Assembly: GCF_011801125.1 (NCBI RefSeq)
Contig: NZ_CP046171.1
Location: forward strand, 1,178,001-1,242,000
Reading direction: 5' to 3'
Length of the DNA: 64,000 nucleotides
Source: Nocardia brasiliensis
Lineage (GTDB): Bacteria; Actinomycetota; Actinomycetes; Mycobacteriales; Mycobacteriaceae
The translations under genes were made by a program, and so were the position numbers. Positions 1 to 8,040 of the stretch are shown piece by piece. The notes beneath the pieces were generated by a model that was given only the letters and a program-made list of their open reading frames with translations, had not been told where the DNA came from and searched no databases. The number at the start of each line of letters is the position of its first letter. The first letter of the stretch is position 1.

Positions 1-293
1 TGACGCCGGTCCTCGGCGCCGCGCTCGCGTACCTTTTCGTGATTCTGCTCGTGCTGGAACCGCCCGCTCGGGCCGCACAGTCGCGGCGCGGGGAGTACGC
101 GGCCGATCGAGTGGCCGTCGAACTCGGCTACGGTCGCGAACTGGCCACCGCGTTGGACCGCTGGCGGTCCCCGCGCCCGCACCCGCTCGTCGCGCTGAAC
201 CAGCGGGTGTTCGGCACCCATCCGCCGCTGTCGCGGCGGATCGCCGCCATCACAGCGCAACTCGACGAACGTCCTGGCCGCGCCGCTTTTTAA
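1..293 (+). CDS. M48-type zinc metalloprotease, C-terminal part (5' end outside window)
   Basis: The frame is open from base 3 and ends at TAA 291-293; the start lies upstream. A membrane helix rich in Leu/Val is followed by the motif EYAADRVAVELGYG. In M48 (HtpX-like) peptidases this E-x-x-x-D block carries the third zinc ligand. The closing segment HPPLSRRIAAI is the typical M48 tail. The HExxH motif is not in the window. This is probably a membrane-bound protease for protein quality control, but its substrate cannot be read from the sequence. Confidence 0.75.
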   Translation, partial: TPVLGAALAYLFVILLVLEPPARAAQSRRGEYAADRVAVELGYGRELATALDRWRSPRPHPLVALNQRVFGTHPPLSRRIAAITAQLDERPGRAAF

Positions 294-367
294 GGAACTG
301 TTAGAAGCGTTCTAGAGAACCGTTATGTCGCGCCTTTCCGGTGATCGGAGCGGTTACTGTGCGAATC

Positions 368-1441
368 ATGCGGAAGCTTGCTGTGCTGTGCATCGGCCTG
401 CTCGGTCTCACGTTGCTCGTCGGCTGTGGTTCCGACGACGCGAACAAGTCCGCGCCGCCGGGTCGGCCATCCTCCTACGCCACCGTCGAGGCGACGGCGC
501 CCGCCGCGCTGCCGCCACCGGCGCTGCGCGACCAGGGCCCCGCCCGCAAGGACAATGCCGGCGGCAGCGAAACCGTCTCGGCGCGTAAGGAAGTCGTCAC
601 CGGCAGCGTGGAGATCACCGCGGACAAGCCGATCGATGCGGCGGGCAAGATCGCCGATCGGGTCCGCGAGATCGGCGGCCGGATCGACAGCCGCACCGAA
701 CAGCCGGGCACCGGGGACACCGACGCCAGCGCCACGCTCACCGTCCGGATACCCGCGGACAAGACCGACGCGTTCATCGACGGTCTCGGCGGCATCGGCA
801 AGGTCACCCGGGTGAGCACCAACCGCGACGACGTGACCATGCAGTGGGAAGACCTCGACGCCAGGATCAAGGCGCTGCAGGCCTCCGTCGACCGGCTGCG
901 CGGGCTCATCGCGAACGCGACCAACACCGCCGACCTGATCAACGCCGAGCAGGCGCTGTCCAGCAGGCAGGGCGAACTCGACAGCCTGACCGCGCAGAAG
1001 CGTCACCTCGACGATCAGGTCGCGCTGTCCAGCCTGTCGATCGACATCACCACCACGACCAAGAAGGTCGACGCCGAGCGTGCCGACAGCTTCTGGGAAG
1101 GCATCGTCGACGGGTGGAACTCGCTGGTGGATTGGCTGAAGGACGCGGTGGTGTTCACCGGCAAGGCGATCCCGTGGCTCGGCTTCCTCGTGCTGCTCGC
1201 CGCCGTGGTGTGGGGCATCGTGCGAACGGTGTTGCGGCGGAAGAAGTCCGGCACGAGTGGTCCGGCGCACGGCGAGGCAGGCCGGTCGACGCCGGTCGCG
1301 GCCGGCGTCGCACCGGCGGGTACGGCGGGCGGCACCCAGGGGGCCTCGGCTACCGGAAGCGCCGCGGGCAGTTCGGGTCCCGATGCGTCGGGGTCTGGCG
1401 CCACGGGAACCGGCGGCGGTTCGGCGGAAACCGAGTCCTGA
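368..1441 (+). CDS. DUF4349 lipoprotein with C-terminal membrane anchor
   Basis: A 357-residue predicted lipoprotein. ATG 368 gives a clean signal peptide (MRKLAVLCIG... ending LLVGC), so the in-frame GTG codons upstream (341, 359) are less likely. The Cys after LLVG is the lipidation site. Residues about 70-240 form the DUF4349 domain, with a central Leu/Gln-rich helical stretch likely to be coiled coil. A transmembrane helix near residues 275-298 is followed by RRKK. The tail is low-complexity Gly/Ser/Ala. A double anchor (lipid plus helix) places the domain in the cell envelope. Family function is unknown. Confidence 0.82.
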   Translation: MRKLAVLCIGLLGLTLLVGCGSDDANKSAPPGRPSSYATVEATAPAALPPPALRDQGPARKDNAGGSETVSARKEVVTGSVEITADKPIDAAGKIADRVREIGGRIDSRTEQPGTGDTDASATLTVRIPADKTDAFIDGLGGIGKVTRVSTNRDDVTMQWEDLDARIKALQASVDRLRGLIANATNTADLINAEQALSSRQGELDSLTAQKRHLDDQVALSSLSIDITTTTKKVDAERADSFWEGIVDGWNSLVDWLKDAVVFTGKAIPWLGFLVLLAAVVWGIVRTVLRRKKSGTSGPAHGEAGRSTPVAAGVAPAGTAGGTQGASATGSAAGSSGPDASGSGATGTGGGSAETES

Positions 1442-1529
1442 ACGTAGGGTGGCCGGGCGGGTCCGAGATAGAGGGCGGACCCGTTCGGCCGTCTAATACC
1501 GTGGGAGACGGTCCTTTACAGGAGGAGCA

Positions 1530-1760
1530 GTGCCGACCATCGTCCGGGCGACGATCAAACCGAACAGCCGCAAGGGGCCGCTCGTCGAAACCCTCGACGA
1601 CGGCACCTTGCAGCTGTACGTGCGCGCGCCCGCGGTCGAGGGCAAGGCGAACAAGGCCGCCATCGAACTGCTCGCCGCGCACTACGGGGTGGCCAAGAGC
1701 GCCGTTCGGCTGGCGGCCGGTGCGACCGCACGGCACAAGCGTTTCGAGATCGACTGCTGA
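1530..1760 (+). CDS. DUF167 / YggU family protein
   Basis: A 76-residue protein with the family pattern: N-terminal beta strands, then VEGKANKAAIELLAAHYGV and an Arg/Lys-rich end. GTG 1530 is preceded by a strong GGAGGAG about 6 bases upstream. Length is normal for the family. The function is not established. It ends only a few bases from the convergent tRNA methyltransferase gene. Confidence 0.85.
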   Translation: MPTIVRATIKPNSRKGPLVETLDDGTLQLYVRAPAVEGKANKAAIELLAAHYGVAKSAVRLAAGATARHKRFEIDC

Positions 1761-1766
1761 ACCGGT

Positions 1767-2231
1767 CTATGTGCCGTCTGGGAAGCCGAGCTGCCGCCAC
1801 GCCTCGTACACGGTGACCGCCGCGGCGTTGGACAGGTTCATCGAGCGCCGCCCCGGCAGCATCGGAATCCGCAGTTGCTCGGTCACCTGCGGGTCGTCGA
1901 GTACCTCGGGCGGCAATCCGGTCGGCTCGGTCCCGAACAACAGCACGTCGCCCGCGCGGTAGGCGACGTCGGTGTAGCGCGTGCTCGCCTGCGTGGTGAA
2001 GGCGAACACCCGCTCCGGCCGCAACGCCGCCCACGCCGCGGCCAGGTTCGCATGCACCGTCACCGAGGCCAGGTCGTGGTAGTCCAGCCCGGCCCGCCGC
2101 AACTTCGCCTCGGACAGGTCGAACCCCAGCGGCTTGACCAAATGCAGCTCTGCCCCGGTCCCCGCCACCAACCGAATCGCGTTCCCGGTATTCCCAGGAA
2201 TCACCGGCTCATGAAACATCAGACGAAACAC
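1767..2231 (-). CDS. trmL: tRNA (cytidine(34)-2'-O)-methyltransferase, TrmL-like SPOUT enzyme
   Basis: Predicted to methylate the ribose 2'-OH of the wobble base in some leucine tRNAs using S-adenosylmethionine. The three SpoU motifs are visible: N-T-G-N-A-I-R near the N terminus, the GTEPTGLP block in the middle, and NLSNAAAVTVYEAWRQ at the end, which forms the trefoil-knot SAM site. The GTG at 2231 gives the family-typical start VFRLMFHEPVIPGNTGN, preferred over a TTG four codons upstream. The 154-residue length is normal. A hairpin at 2246-2301 separates it from the secreted-protein gene upstream on the same strand. Confidence 0.88.
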   Translation of the reverse strand: MFRLMFHEPVIPGNTGNAIRLVAGTGAELHLVKPLGFDLSEAKLRRAGLDYHDLASVTVHANLAAAWAALRPERVFAFTTQASTRYTDVAYRAGDVLLFGTEPTGLPPEVLDDPQVTEQLRIPMLPGRRSMNLSNAAAVTVYEAWRQLGFPDGT

Positions 2232-2245
2232 GCCCCAAGTCAATC

Positions 2246-2301
2246 AGGTAGCCGCATCCCGCCGAGGAACCGGTCAGTCAGGGGAGAATGTACGGCTACC
2301 T
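2246..2301 (-). terminator. Inverted repeat between two minus-strand genes
   Basis: Perfect 9-bp arms AGGTAGCCG (2246-2254) and CGGCTACCT (2293-2301) enclose a 38-base loop. It lies just after the stop of the secreted-protein gene, reading leftward, and before trmL. Probably a transcription end signal; there is no T-run. Confidence 0.4.
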
Positions 2302-2315
2302 CATCGGAGCGTGGG

Positions 2316-2735
2316 TCAGCCGAAGCTGCCGGTGCTGGGTTTGCCGACGACGGTGACGGGGATGATGTCGGTGAGCGTCACGTTGTCGTGGGGGCCGATG
2401 GGGCGCTCCCAGGCGCAGGCGCCGCGGACGTCGACCACCTGACCGGCGGGCAGGCTGCCGTTGCCCAACGAGGTCTGGACCATTTTGTGGTCGTTGGTGG
2501 CGAACGAGGTCGGGTTGTTGCCGCCGAAGATATCGCCGGTCTTGGCGTTGAAGATCCAGCACACGCCGGCGTCGTTCGGGTTGTGGAACTTCACCGAGAC
2601 CGAGCCACTCACCGAGAAGGCCTCTTCGATCACCGGGGCGTCGAGGCCGGGGATAGCGTTGGCGGTGGCGCCGGGCAGCGCCAGCGCGGCCGCCGCGACG
2701 GCGAGCGGCGCGAGGAGGGAAAATCGTCGAATCAT
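2316..2735 (-). CDS. Small secreted protein of unknown function
   Basis: A 139-residue protein. ATG 2735 gives a classical Sec signal peptide (MIRRFSLLAPLAVAAAALAL, then G-A-T-A-N-A), with cleavage expected near residue 27. The mature part is beta-rich and resembles small exported actinobacterial proteins. It contains two Cys residues (VCWIF and RGACAW) that could form a disulphide. I recognise no enzyme motif. An in-frame codon at 2789 would add 18 residues before the signal peptide and is unlikely to be used. Confidence 0.7.
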   Translation of the reverse strand: MIRRFSLLAPLAVAAAALALPGATANAIPGLDAPVIEEAFSVSGSVSVKFHNPNDAGVCWIFNAKTGDIFGGNNPTSFATNDHKMVQTSLGNGSLPAGQVVDVRGACAWERPIGPHDNVTLTDIIPVTVVGKPSTGSFG

Positions 2736-2810
2736 GATCGCGATGATCGCACCAGGGGGTGCACGCCCCCATTTTTCGGGGCAGTGCATCGAATCGTTTC
2801 GACCACAAGG

Positions 2811-3017
2811 CTATTCGGCTTTCGTCGGCCGTTCCGGTAGCGCGCAGACGCCACCTTCGGCCATGCCCGTCGGCCGCACCCCGAGCCCCTGATTGACGCG
2901 GGCGCGCTGGTTCTCCCAGGCGATGGTGACGGCCAGTTCCGCCAGCTGCGCCTTGGACAGCTGGGCGAGCAGGGATTCGCGCAGGTCGTCGAGCCCGATC
3001 GCGGGCGTGAGGGGCAT
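2811..3017 (-). pseudogene. Remnant of a carboxymuconolactone decarboxylase (AhpD-like) gene
   Basis: A 68-codon frame, MPLTPAIGLDDLRESLLAQL..., matches only the C-terminal helix pair of the carboxymuconolactone decarboxylase family. It contains the characteristic sequence AVTIAWENQRARVNQGLGV followed by a CALPE tail. The N-terminal half and the CxxC/His catalytic part are absent upstream (3018-3104). The most economical reading is a decayed gene that kept only its 3' end. A small translated protein cannot be excluded. Confidence 0.6.
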
Positions 3018-3104
3018 GGGAGTAGTCGGCCGACAAGGGCGATCCCGCCGACGCCGACGGGCGCGGGGCGACGCGGGCGGGGTCAGGTCTGTAAGAATCG
3101 GGGG

Positions 3105-3428
3105 GTGACTGGTGTCGAGAGTTCGAGTGTGGATCAGGGGACAGGTGGCTTCGGTTCCCAGTTCCTGCGCTGCCACCTGCCGCTCGTGCTCGTCACGCTG
3201 GTCATTCTGGTGGCGATCGTGTTCGTCGCCCAGGATCGGTGGCGCAGGGGCGCCCTGTTCTTCGGCGGGGCCACGCTGCTGGCCGCCGCGTTCCGGCTGT
3301 GCCTGCCGACCGCGCGGGTCGGCCTGCTCGCGGTGCGCAGCAAGCCTTTCGACGTGGGCGCGCTGACCTTGCTCGGCTCGTCCATCGTCTTCATCGCCGC
3401 GACGATCAACACTCTCGGCGTCGCCTGA
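3105..3428 (+). CDS. DUF3017 small membrane protein
   Basis: A 107-residue protein with three predicted transmembrane helices (about residues 25-43, 50-66 and 84-104) and a short polar N terminus. The pattern and size fit the actinobacterial DUF3017 family, whose genes usually sit next to folD. No folD lies here. GTG 3105 is the first plausible start. The function is unknown. Confidence 0.7.
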   Translation: MTGVESSSVDQGTGGFGSQFLRCHLPLVLVTLVILVAIVFVAQDRWRRGALFFGGATLLAAAFRLCLPTARVGLLAVRSKPFDVGALTLLGSSIVFIAATINTLGVA

Positions 3429-3492
3429 GTGCGCTGATCCGCCGCACCGCACCCCTCGACGCGGCGGGCGGATCCCGGGAAATGCCTTCCGG

Positions 3493-4452
3493 TCAGGCCG
3501 ATTCCGGGACCAATTCCGGCGTGGGCCGCGCGCCGCGGTTGCCGTGCAGTGCGCGGGCCTGCGCCGGGGTGACGGTCTCGAGCCGGGTCGGCGGCGCCGC
3601 GTTGAGGTGCTCCTTCAAGATCTGTCCCGCCATCGGCGCGATGAAGGGCGCCGCCGCGAGCAGTCCGAACGAATTGAACCGACTGAAGCTCCACACCAGC
3701 ACCTTCGCGGGAATCCGCACCGCGAGATCGATGATGCCCCAGCGATCGAACCGGCCGAGCTTGCGCATCCACTTCGGCAGCGTCGCCACCGAGGCCAGCG
3801 AAAGCAGCCTGCTCCCAATGGCATACGAGAGCCCGGCGCCGTTGCGCGGCGAGGTCCACAGCAGGTGGTGCATGCCCTCCTCGGCGCGTTCGGAGGTGCA
3901 CAGGCGCGGGCGCACCCGGTCGAAGTAGGCGCGCACCTCCTCGCGTGAGCGCGGCACGTCCTGCGGCTTGCAGGTCTGCAGTTCGGCCGCGATGGCGCAC
4001 TCGTGCCAGAACCGCGTCTCCTCCTCGGGGGTGAGCGGGCCGGGGCCGAACACCTCGTAGGCCTTGAGCACCGAGTGCCAGCCGGTGATGTGGATCCACA
4101 GCTGGGTCTCGGGGCTGTTCGCGCTGTACCGGTTGCCGCTGATCGGCTCGATGCCGGTCATGGGGGCGTGCACCTGCATGAGGTGTTCGGCCGCCTGGAT
4201 GGCGGTGCGTCCGTCGGCGATGGCGGCGATCAGGAAGTAGGAGAACGTGTGGTCGAGCCGTTTGCGTGGGTCGCTGTAGATGCCACGCGAGTCGGCGACG
4301 GCGGCGGTGAGGAACGGGTCGAAGTGCTCGAGCACCACCGCCCGCTGGAAGCCGATCACCGCGGTGGGCGCGGTCCAGATCTTCCAGCTGGGCGAATCGG
4401 GGCCGAAGAACCCGTAGTCGTCCCGGCGCAGGGTGGTCGGATCGAAGTGCAT
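3493..4452 (-). CDS. DUF2236 / oxygenase MpaB-family protein (first copy)
   Basis: A 319-residue protein of the DUF2236 family, which includes the fungal oxygenase MpaB and is distantly related to latex-clearing protein. Family hallmarks are the N-terminal FFGPDS-SWKIWTAPT block, DPRKRLDHTFSYF, and the helical AAEHLMQVHAPMTG segment. ATG 4452 follows AAAGGAGC at good spacing, so I use it rather than longer in-frame starts. Members are thought to bind haem and act on lipids or isoprenoids, but the substrate here is unknown. The TetR gene at 4617 diverges from it across a shared operator region. Confidence 0.82.
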   Translation of the reverse strand: MHFDPTTLRRDDYGFFGPDSPSWKIWTAPTAVIGFQRAVVLEHFDPFLTAAVADSRGIYSDPRKRLDHTFSYFLIAAIADGRTAIQAAEHLMQVHAPMTGIEPISGNRYSANSPETQLWIHITGWHSVLKAYEVFGPGPLTPEEETRFWHECAIAAELQTCKPQDVPRSREEVRAYFDRVRPRLCTSERAEEGMHHLLWTSPRNGAGLSYAIGSRLLSLASVATLPKWMRKLGRFDRWGIIDLAVRIPAKVLVWSFSRFNSFGLLAAAPFIAPMAGQILKEHLNAAPPTRLETVTPAQARALHGNRGARPTPELVPESA

Positions 4453-4491
4453 CACGTGCTCCTTTGCGGTGATCGCCCCGGACGATGGGGT

Positions 4492-4553
4492 GAATACAAC
4501 GCAACCGTAGCAATTGCGTGTGACGAATACAACGGGGGCGTAGCATTTGTGAC
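4492..4553. promoter_or_regulatory. Tandem operator repeats between DUF2236 and TetR genes
   Basis: Two direct repeats begin with GAATACAACG at 4492 and 4525, exactly 33 bp apart. Each contains an imperfect palindrome TACAACG-N4-CGTAGCA (4495-4512 and 4528-4545), and each ends with GTGAC. The position between divergent start codons suggests binding of the TetR protein encoded at 4617. Confidence 0.6.
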
Positions 4554-4616
4554 CGGCGGGATTCCCCGCCCGTGGGCCGATGCTGTCAGGATGGAGCGCA
4601 TGGAGGTGAGGCGGCA

Positions 4617-5279
4617 GTGACCACATCGCGTAGCGCGGCGCAGCGGCCGCGTCGCCGCTATGCCCCGCGCCTGCCGCCGGAGCAGCGCAGGGCGCAGTTG
4701 CTCGACGCAGCGTTCACGGTGCTGGGCAGGATGGAACTGCACGAGCTGAACATGGAGGCGGTGGCACAGGAGGCGGGCGTCGGCAAGCCGGTGCTCTACA
4801 CCGTCTTCAAGACCCGTGCCGAACTCGTTGCCGCACTGCTGGAACGGGAACGCGAGCGCGGCCTGGAACAGGTCGCCGCGACCCTGCCGACCGATCTGAT
4901 CGGCGCCGACCCGGTGGTCGCGGCCTCGGCCACGGTCGAGGCGTTTGTCGGTGTGGCACTGGAGAATCCGACCCGCTGGCGCTTGATCCTCGCCGGACCG
5001 GGCAACGCGCCCGACGAATACCGTGAGGCACTGCGGAATTCGCGCGCCGGCATCTTCGAGCAGGCCGAGGCGCTGGTGCGGATCGGTACCGCGCTCGAAC
5101 CGCGGTGGGCGGGTGTGGATTCCGCGCTGCTCACCAACTCGCTGCTCCAGGTCGCCGAGATGCTCGGCAGGCTGGCGGTCAGCGAACCGGAGGAGTACCC
5201 GCGCGAACGGATCCAGGGGTTCGTGCACGCCATCGTCCGGCTGCTCGTCGGTGCGCCCCCGGAACAGGCCGGGGCATAG
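4617..5279 (+). CDS. TetR-family regulator, divergent from the DUF2236 gene
   Basis: A 220-residue regulator. The N-terminal helix-turn-helix is clear (RRAQLLDAAFTVL, then MEAVAQEAGVGKPVLYTVFKTRAELV). The C-terminal ligand domain is less typical. GTG 4617 lies behind GGAGGTGAGG; longer in-frame starts would begin inside the upstream promoter region. By position it should repress itself and the DUF2236 gene through the repeats at 4492-4553. The ligand is unknown. Confidence 0.85.
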   Translation: MTTSRSAAQRPRRRYAPRLPPEQRRAQLLDAAFTVLGRMELHELNMEAVAQEAGVGKPVLYTVFKTRAELVAALLERERERGLEQVAATLPTDLIGADPVVAASATVEAFVGVALENPTRWRLILAGPGNAPDEYREALRNSRAGIFEQAEALVRIGTALEPRWAGVDSALLTNSLLQVAEMLGRLAVSEPEEYPRERIQGFVHAIVRLLVGAPPEQAGA

Positions 5280-5292
5280 CGGTTTTCGCGCC

Positions 5293-6453
5293 TCAGTTGG
5301 TGGTCTGACGAGCCTGCCTGGCCAGCCGCACCGTCTCGGTCAGCAGCTTCGCCACCGCCGCCGCCTCGGTGAGGAAGCCGTCGTGTCCGTCCCTGGAGTG
5401 CACGACCTCCAGGCCGTCGCAGCCCGGCAGTCCTTCGGCGAGTTCCTGCTGCGTGCGCAACGGATACAACCGGTCGGAGTCGACGCCGCCGACCACGCAC
5501 GGCACCGGCGTCGCGGCCAGCGCCGCCGCGATGCCGCCGCGGCCACGGCCGATGTCGTGCCGGTTCATCGCCTCGGTGAGCAGCACGTAGGTGGCCGGGT
5601 CGAACCGGCTGCACAGTTTGCCCGCCTGATGGTCCAGGTAGCTCTGCACCGCGTAACGTCCACCGCGCCAAGGATCTTCGTCGCCCTGCGCGCTGTTCTC
5701 GAAGCGGTGATCGAGCTCGTCCTCGGTGCGATAGGTGAGGTGCGCGATGCGCCGGGCGATGCCCATGCCGGTCATCGGCGCGCGATCGGTGTCGTGGTAG
5801 TCGCCGCCCTGCCAGTCCGGATCGGCCTTGATCGCGGCGATCTGGGTGGTCTGGGTGCCGATCTGATCGGCGGTGGCGCGGGCGCCGACGGCGAGCACCA
5901 GTGCCGCGCCGACTCGGTCGGGGCTGCCGACCATCCACTCCAGCACGCGCATGCCGCCCATCGAACCGCCGACGACGGCGGCCAGCCGGGTGATGCCGAG
6001 CCGATCCATCAGCGCCGCCTCGGCCGCCACCTGATCGCGGATGGAGATCTCAGGAAACCGTGCGCCCCAAGGCTTTCCGTCGGGAGCCAGGGTCGACGGG
6101 CCGGTGCTGCCCTTGCAGCCGCCGAGCACGTTCGTCGCGATGACGCACCACTCGTCGGTGTCGAGCGGACAGCCCGGTCCGACCATGCCGTCCCACCAGC
6201 CGGGCAGCGGATGGATGTCGTCCGGGAAGCCGACCACGTGGGAGTCGCCGGTGAGTGCGTGCTCGACCAGCACCACATTGTCCAGCTCGGGGGAGAGCTC
6301 GCCCCAGCGCTGCACCGCGAGATGCACCTGTGGGATGACCGCGCCGCTCTCCAGTTCGATGTCACCGACCGGGATGATCCCGAGCCGTCCGTCCGGCGGC
6401 GGCAGGGCCACCCCGGACGAACGCAGGGAACTCGGTTCGGTACCCACCGTCAC
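5293..6453 (-). CDS. metX: Homoserine O-acetyltransferase
   Basis: Transfers an acetyl group from acetyl-CoA to L-homoserine, committing it to methionine synthesis. The protein has 386 residues and an alpha/beta-hydrolase fold. The nucleophile Ser164 sits in VVGGSMGGM, and the acid-base partners are expected in VDSDRLYP (about 325) and SRDGHDGF (about 357). The substrate-binding block [14 protein letters not shown] is intact. The GTG start overlaps the metZ stop by four bases (GTGA), so metZ and metX are translationally coupled and controlled by the same leader upstream of metZ. Confidence 0.96.
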   Translation of the reverse strand: MTVGTEPSSLRSSGVALPPPDGRLGIIPVGDIELESGAVIPQVHLAVQRWGELSPELDNVVLVEHALTGDSHVVGFPDDIHPLPGWWDGMVGPGCPLDTDEWCVIATNVLGGCKGSTGPSTLAPDGKPWGARFPEISIRDQVAAEAALMDRLGITRLAAVVGGSMGGMRVLEWMVGSPDRVGAALVLAVGARATADQIGTQTTQIAAIKADPDWQGGDYHDTDRAPMTGMGIARRIAHLTYRTEDELDHRFENSAQGDEDPWRGGRYAVQSYLDHQAGKLCSRFDPATYVLLTEAMNRHDIGRGRGGIAAALAATPVPCVVGGVDSDRLYPLRTQQELAEGLPGCDGLEVVHSRDGHDGFLTEAAAVAKLLTETVRLARQARQTTN

Positions 6454-7778
6454 GTCGCCGCCGCCGTGAAGCCGGCGCGCAGATCGGCGAGGATGTCATC
6501 GATCCCCTCGATGCCCACCGCCAGCCGGACCAGTCCCGGAGTGACGCCCGCGAGCAGTTGCTCGTCCGGCGTGAGCTGCGAATGTGTGGTCGACGCGGGG
6601 TGGATCACGAGAGAACGCACATCTCCGATGTTAGCCACATGGCTGTGCAGGGCTAATCCGTCCACGAACTTCTTGCCCGCGTCGACACCCCCGCGCAGCT
6701 CGAACGCGACGATCGCGCCCGCGCCCTTGGGCGCCAGTTGCCGCGCCCGTTCGTACCAGGGTGAGGTGGGCAGACCGGCGTAGCTGACCGAGAGCACGTC
6801 GGGGTGCGTCTGCAGGAATTCGGCGACCGCGGTGGCGTTGGCCACGTGCCGCTCGACCCGCAGGCTCAGCGTCTCGATGCCCTGGCTGATCAGGAACGCG
6901 TTGAACGGCGAGATGGCCGCGCCGAGGTCGCGCAGCAGTTGCACGCGTGCTTTGAGTGCGAACGCGGGTGCGCCGAGGTCGGCGAAGACCGCGCCGTGGT
7001 AGCTCGGGTCGGGTGTGGTGAAGCCGGGGAAGCGGGACTGTCCTTGCGCGTCGGTGACGGTCCAGTCGAAGGTGCCGCCGTCGACGATGACACCGGCCAC
7101 CGCGGCGCCGTGTCCGCCGAGGTACTTCGTCGCCGAGTGCACCACGATGTCGGCGCCGTGCGCCAGCGGCTGGATCAAGTACGGCGTGGCCACCGTGTTG
7201 TCCACGATGAGCGGCAGTCCGGCCGCGTGCGCGATGGCCGCGATGCCGGGGATGTCGAAGATCGCGCTGCTCGGGTTGGCGATGGTCTCGCCGTAGAACG
7301 CCTTGGTGTTCGGGCGGATCGCCGCGCGCCACTGGTCCAGGTCGTCGGGGTCCTCGACGAAGGACACCTCGATGCCGAGCTTGGGCAGCGTGTAGTGGAA
7401 CAGATTGTAGGTGCCGCCGTACAGGTGCGGGCTGGACACCAGATGATCGCCCGCCGCGGCCAGGTTCAGGATCGCGAAGGTCTCCGCGGCCTGCCCGGAG
7501 GCCAGCAGCAGCGCCGCGACACCGCCCTCCAGTGCGGCGATGCGCTGCTCCACCACGTCCTGGGTGGGGTTCATGATCCGGGTGTAGATGTTGCCGGGTT
7601 CGGCCAGGCCGAACAGCGCCGCGGCGTGGTCGGTGTCGCGGAAGGCGTACGAGGTGGTCTGGTAGATCGGCAGAGCACGGGCGCCGGTGCTGTCGTCGGG
7701 CGCCTGGCCCGCGTGCACCTGCTTGGTCTCGAAGGACCACTGGCTCGGATCGACCTCGGACACGGTGGGGTCAGTCAT
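6450..7778 (-). CDS. metZ: O-acetylhomoserine sulfhydrylase (PLP enzyme)
   Basis: Joins O-acetylhomoserine to sulfide (giving homocysteine) or a related sulfur donor. The 442-residue protein belongs to the Cys/Met PLP family. The PLP lysine lies in [13 protein letters not shown] near residue 218. [10 protein letters not shown] and the ASGQAAET phosphate-binding block are present. Length and the acetylhomoserine pathway partner metX downstream favour a MetY/MetZ sulfhydrylase over a cystathionine synthase. ATG 7778 has a GGAG about 11 bases upstream. Expression is expected to depend on the SAM-IV riboswitch and the Cys-rich leader peptide. Confidence 0.94.
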   Translation of the reverse strand: MTDPTVSEVDPSQWSFETKQVHAGQAPDDSTGARALPIYQTTSYAFRDTDHAAALFGLAEPGNIYTRIMNPTQDVVEQRIAALEGGVAALLLASGQAAETFAILNLAAAGDHLVSSPHLYGGTYNLFHYTLPKLGIEVSFVEDPDDLDQWRAAIRPNTKAFYGETIANPSSAIFDIPGIAAIAHAAGLPLIVDNTVATPYLIQPLAHGADIVVHSATKYLGGHGAAVAGVIVDGGTFDWTVTDAQGQSRFPGFTTPDPSYHGAVFADLGAPAFALKARVQLLRDLGAAISPFNAFLISQGIETLSLRVERHVANATAVAEFLQTHPDVLSVSYAGLPTSPWYERARQLAPKGAGAIVAFELRGGVDAGKKFVDGLALHSHVANIGDVRSLVIHPASTTHSQLTPDEQLLAGVTPGLVRLAVGIEGIDDILADLRAGFTAAAT

Positions 7779-7823
7779 ATCGGTTTTGCTCCAAAGAAAA
7801 GGTTGCTCGCCAGAACTGCTCGG

Positions 7824-7856
7824 TTATCGGGATACCGGCGAAGAACAACAACACAT
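7824..7856 (-). CDS. Cysteine-rich leader peptide upstream of metZ
   Basis: A ten-codon reading frame, MCCCSSPVSR, has three consecutive TGT cysteine codons directly after ATG 7854-7856 and a TAA stop at 7824-7826. It has an ideal Shine-Dalgarno AGGAGG (7865-7870), eight bases upstream, stronger than the one in front of metZ. It sits between the SAM-IV aptamer (7904-7982) and metZ (start 7778), leaving 45 bases to the metZ start. Polycysteine leader peptides acting as cysteine-sensing attenuators are known in mycobacteria. By analogy, ribosome progress through the Cys codons could control metZX. The role here is inferred. Confidence 0.72.
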   Translation of the reverse strand: MCCCSSPVSR

Positions 7857-7882
7857 TTCGGGAACCTCCTGGAAGCGCGCTT

Positions 7883-7982
7883 GCTCTCGACCTTCGAGAG
7901 CCCGGTCATCACCCGGAGCACCCCACCGCTGCTGGAGGGTTGCCGACCAGCGAGCCGGGGCTTGGCGCTGGTACTCATGACC
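7883..7982 (-). promoter_or_regulatory. SAM-IV riboswitch controlling metZX
   Basis: Read on the minus strand, the aptamer starts GGTCATGAGTACCAGCG, continues CAAGCCCCGGCTCGCTGG, then CGGCAACCCTCC and GGTGGGGTGCTCCGGGTG, and closes with ATGACC. This is the actinobacterial SAM-IV consensus. P1 pairs 7977-7982 with 7904-7909. An 8-bp hairpin GCTCTCGA/TCGAGAGC (7883-7901) follows, matching the extra downstream stem of this class. SAM binding is expected to reduce methionine gene expression. Confidence 0.9.
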
Positions 7983-8000
7983 TGAAACTGATCATAACCG

Positions 8001-8040
8001 GCGCCGCCGAGCCCGCCGCAACCTCATCGGTCGGCGGCGC
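8001..8040 (-). terminator. Hairpin overlapping the 3' end of the TetR gene
   Basis: Perfect 10-bp arms GCGCCGCCGA (8001-8010) and TCGGCGGCGC (8031-8040) with a 20-base loop. The TetR stop codon (8024-8026) lies inside the loop. It probably ends the TetR transcript before the metZX leader starts. Confidence 0.6.

Noticed and set aside
2755..2770. GGGGG-TGCACG-CCCCC stem followed by ATTTTTC, terminator-like on the plus strand
   Set aside because: No plus-strand gene ends here, and the site lies just upstream of a minus-strand gene. The stem is only five base pairs.
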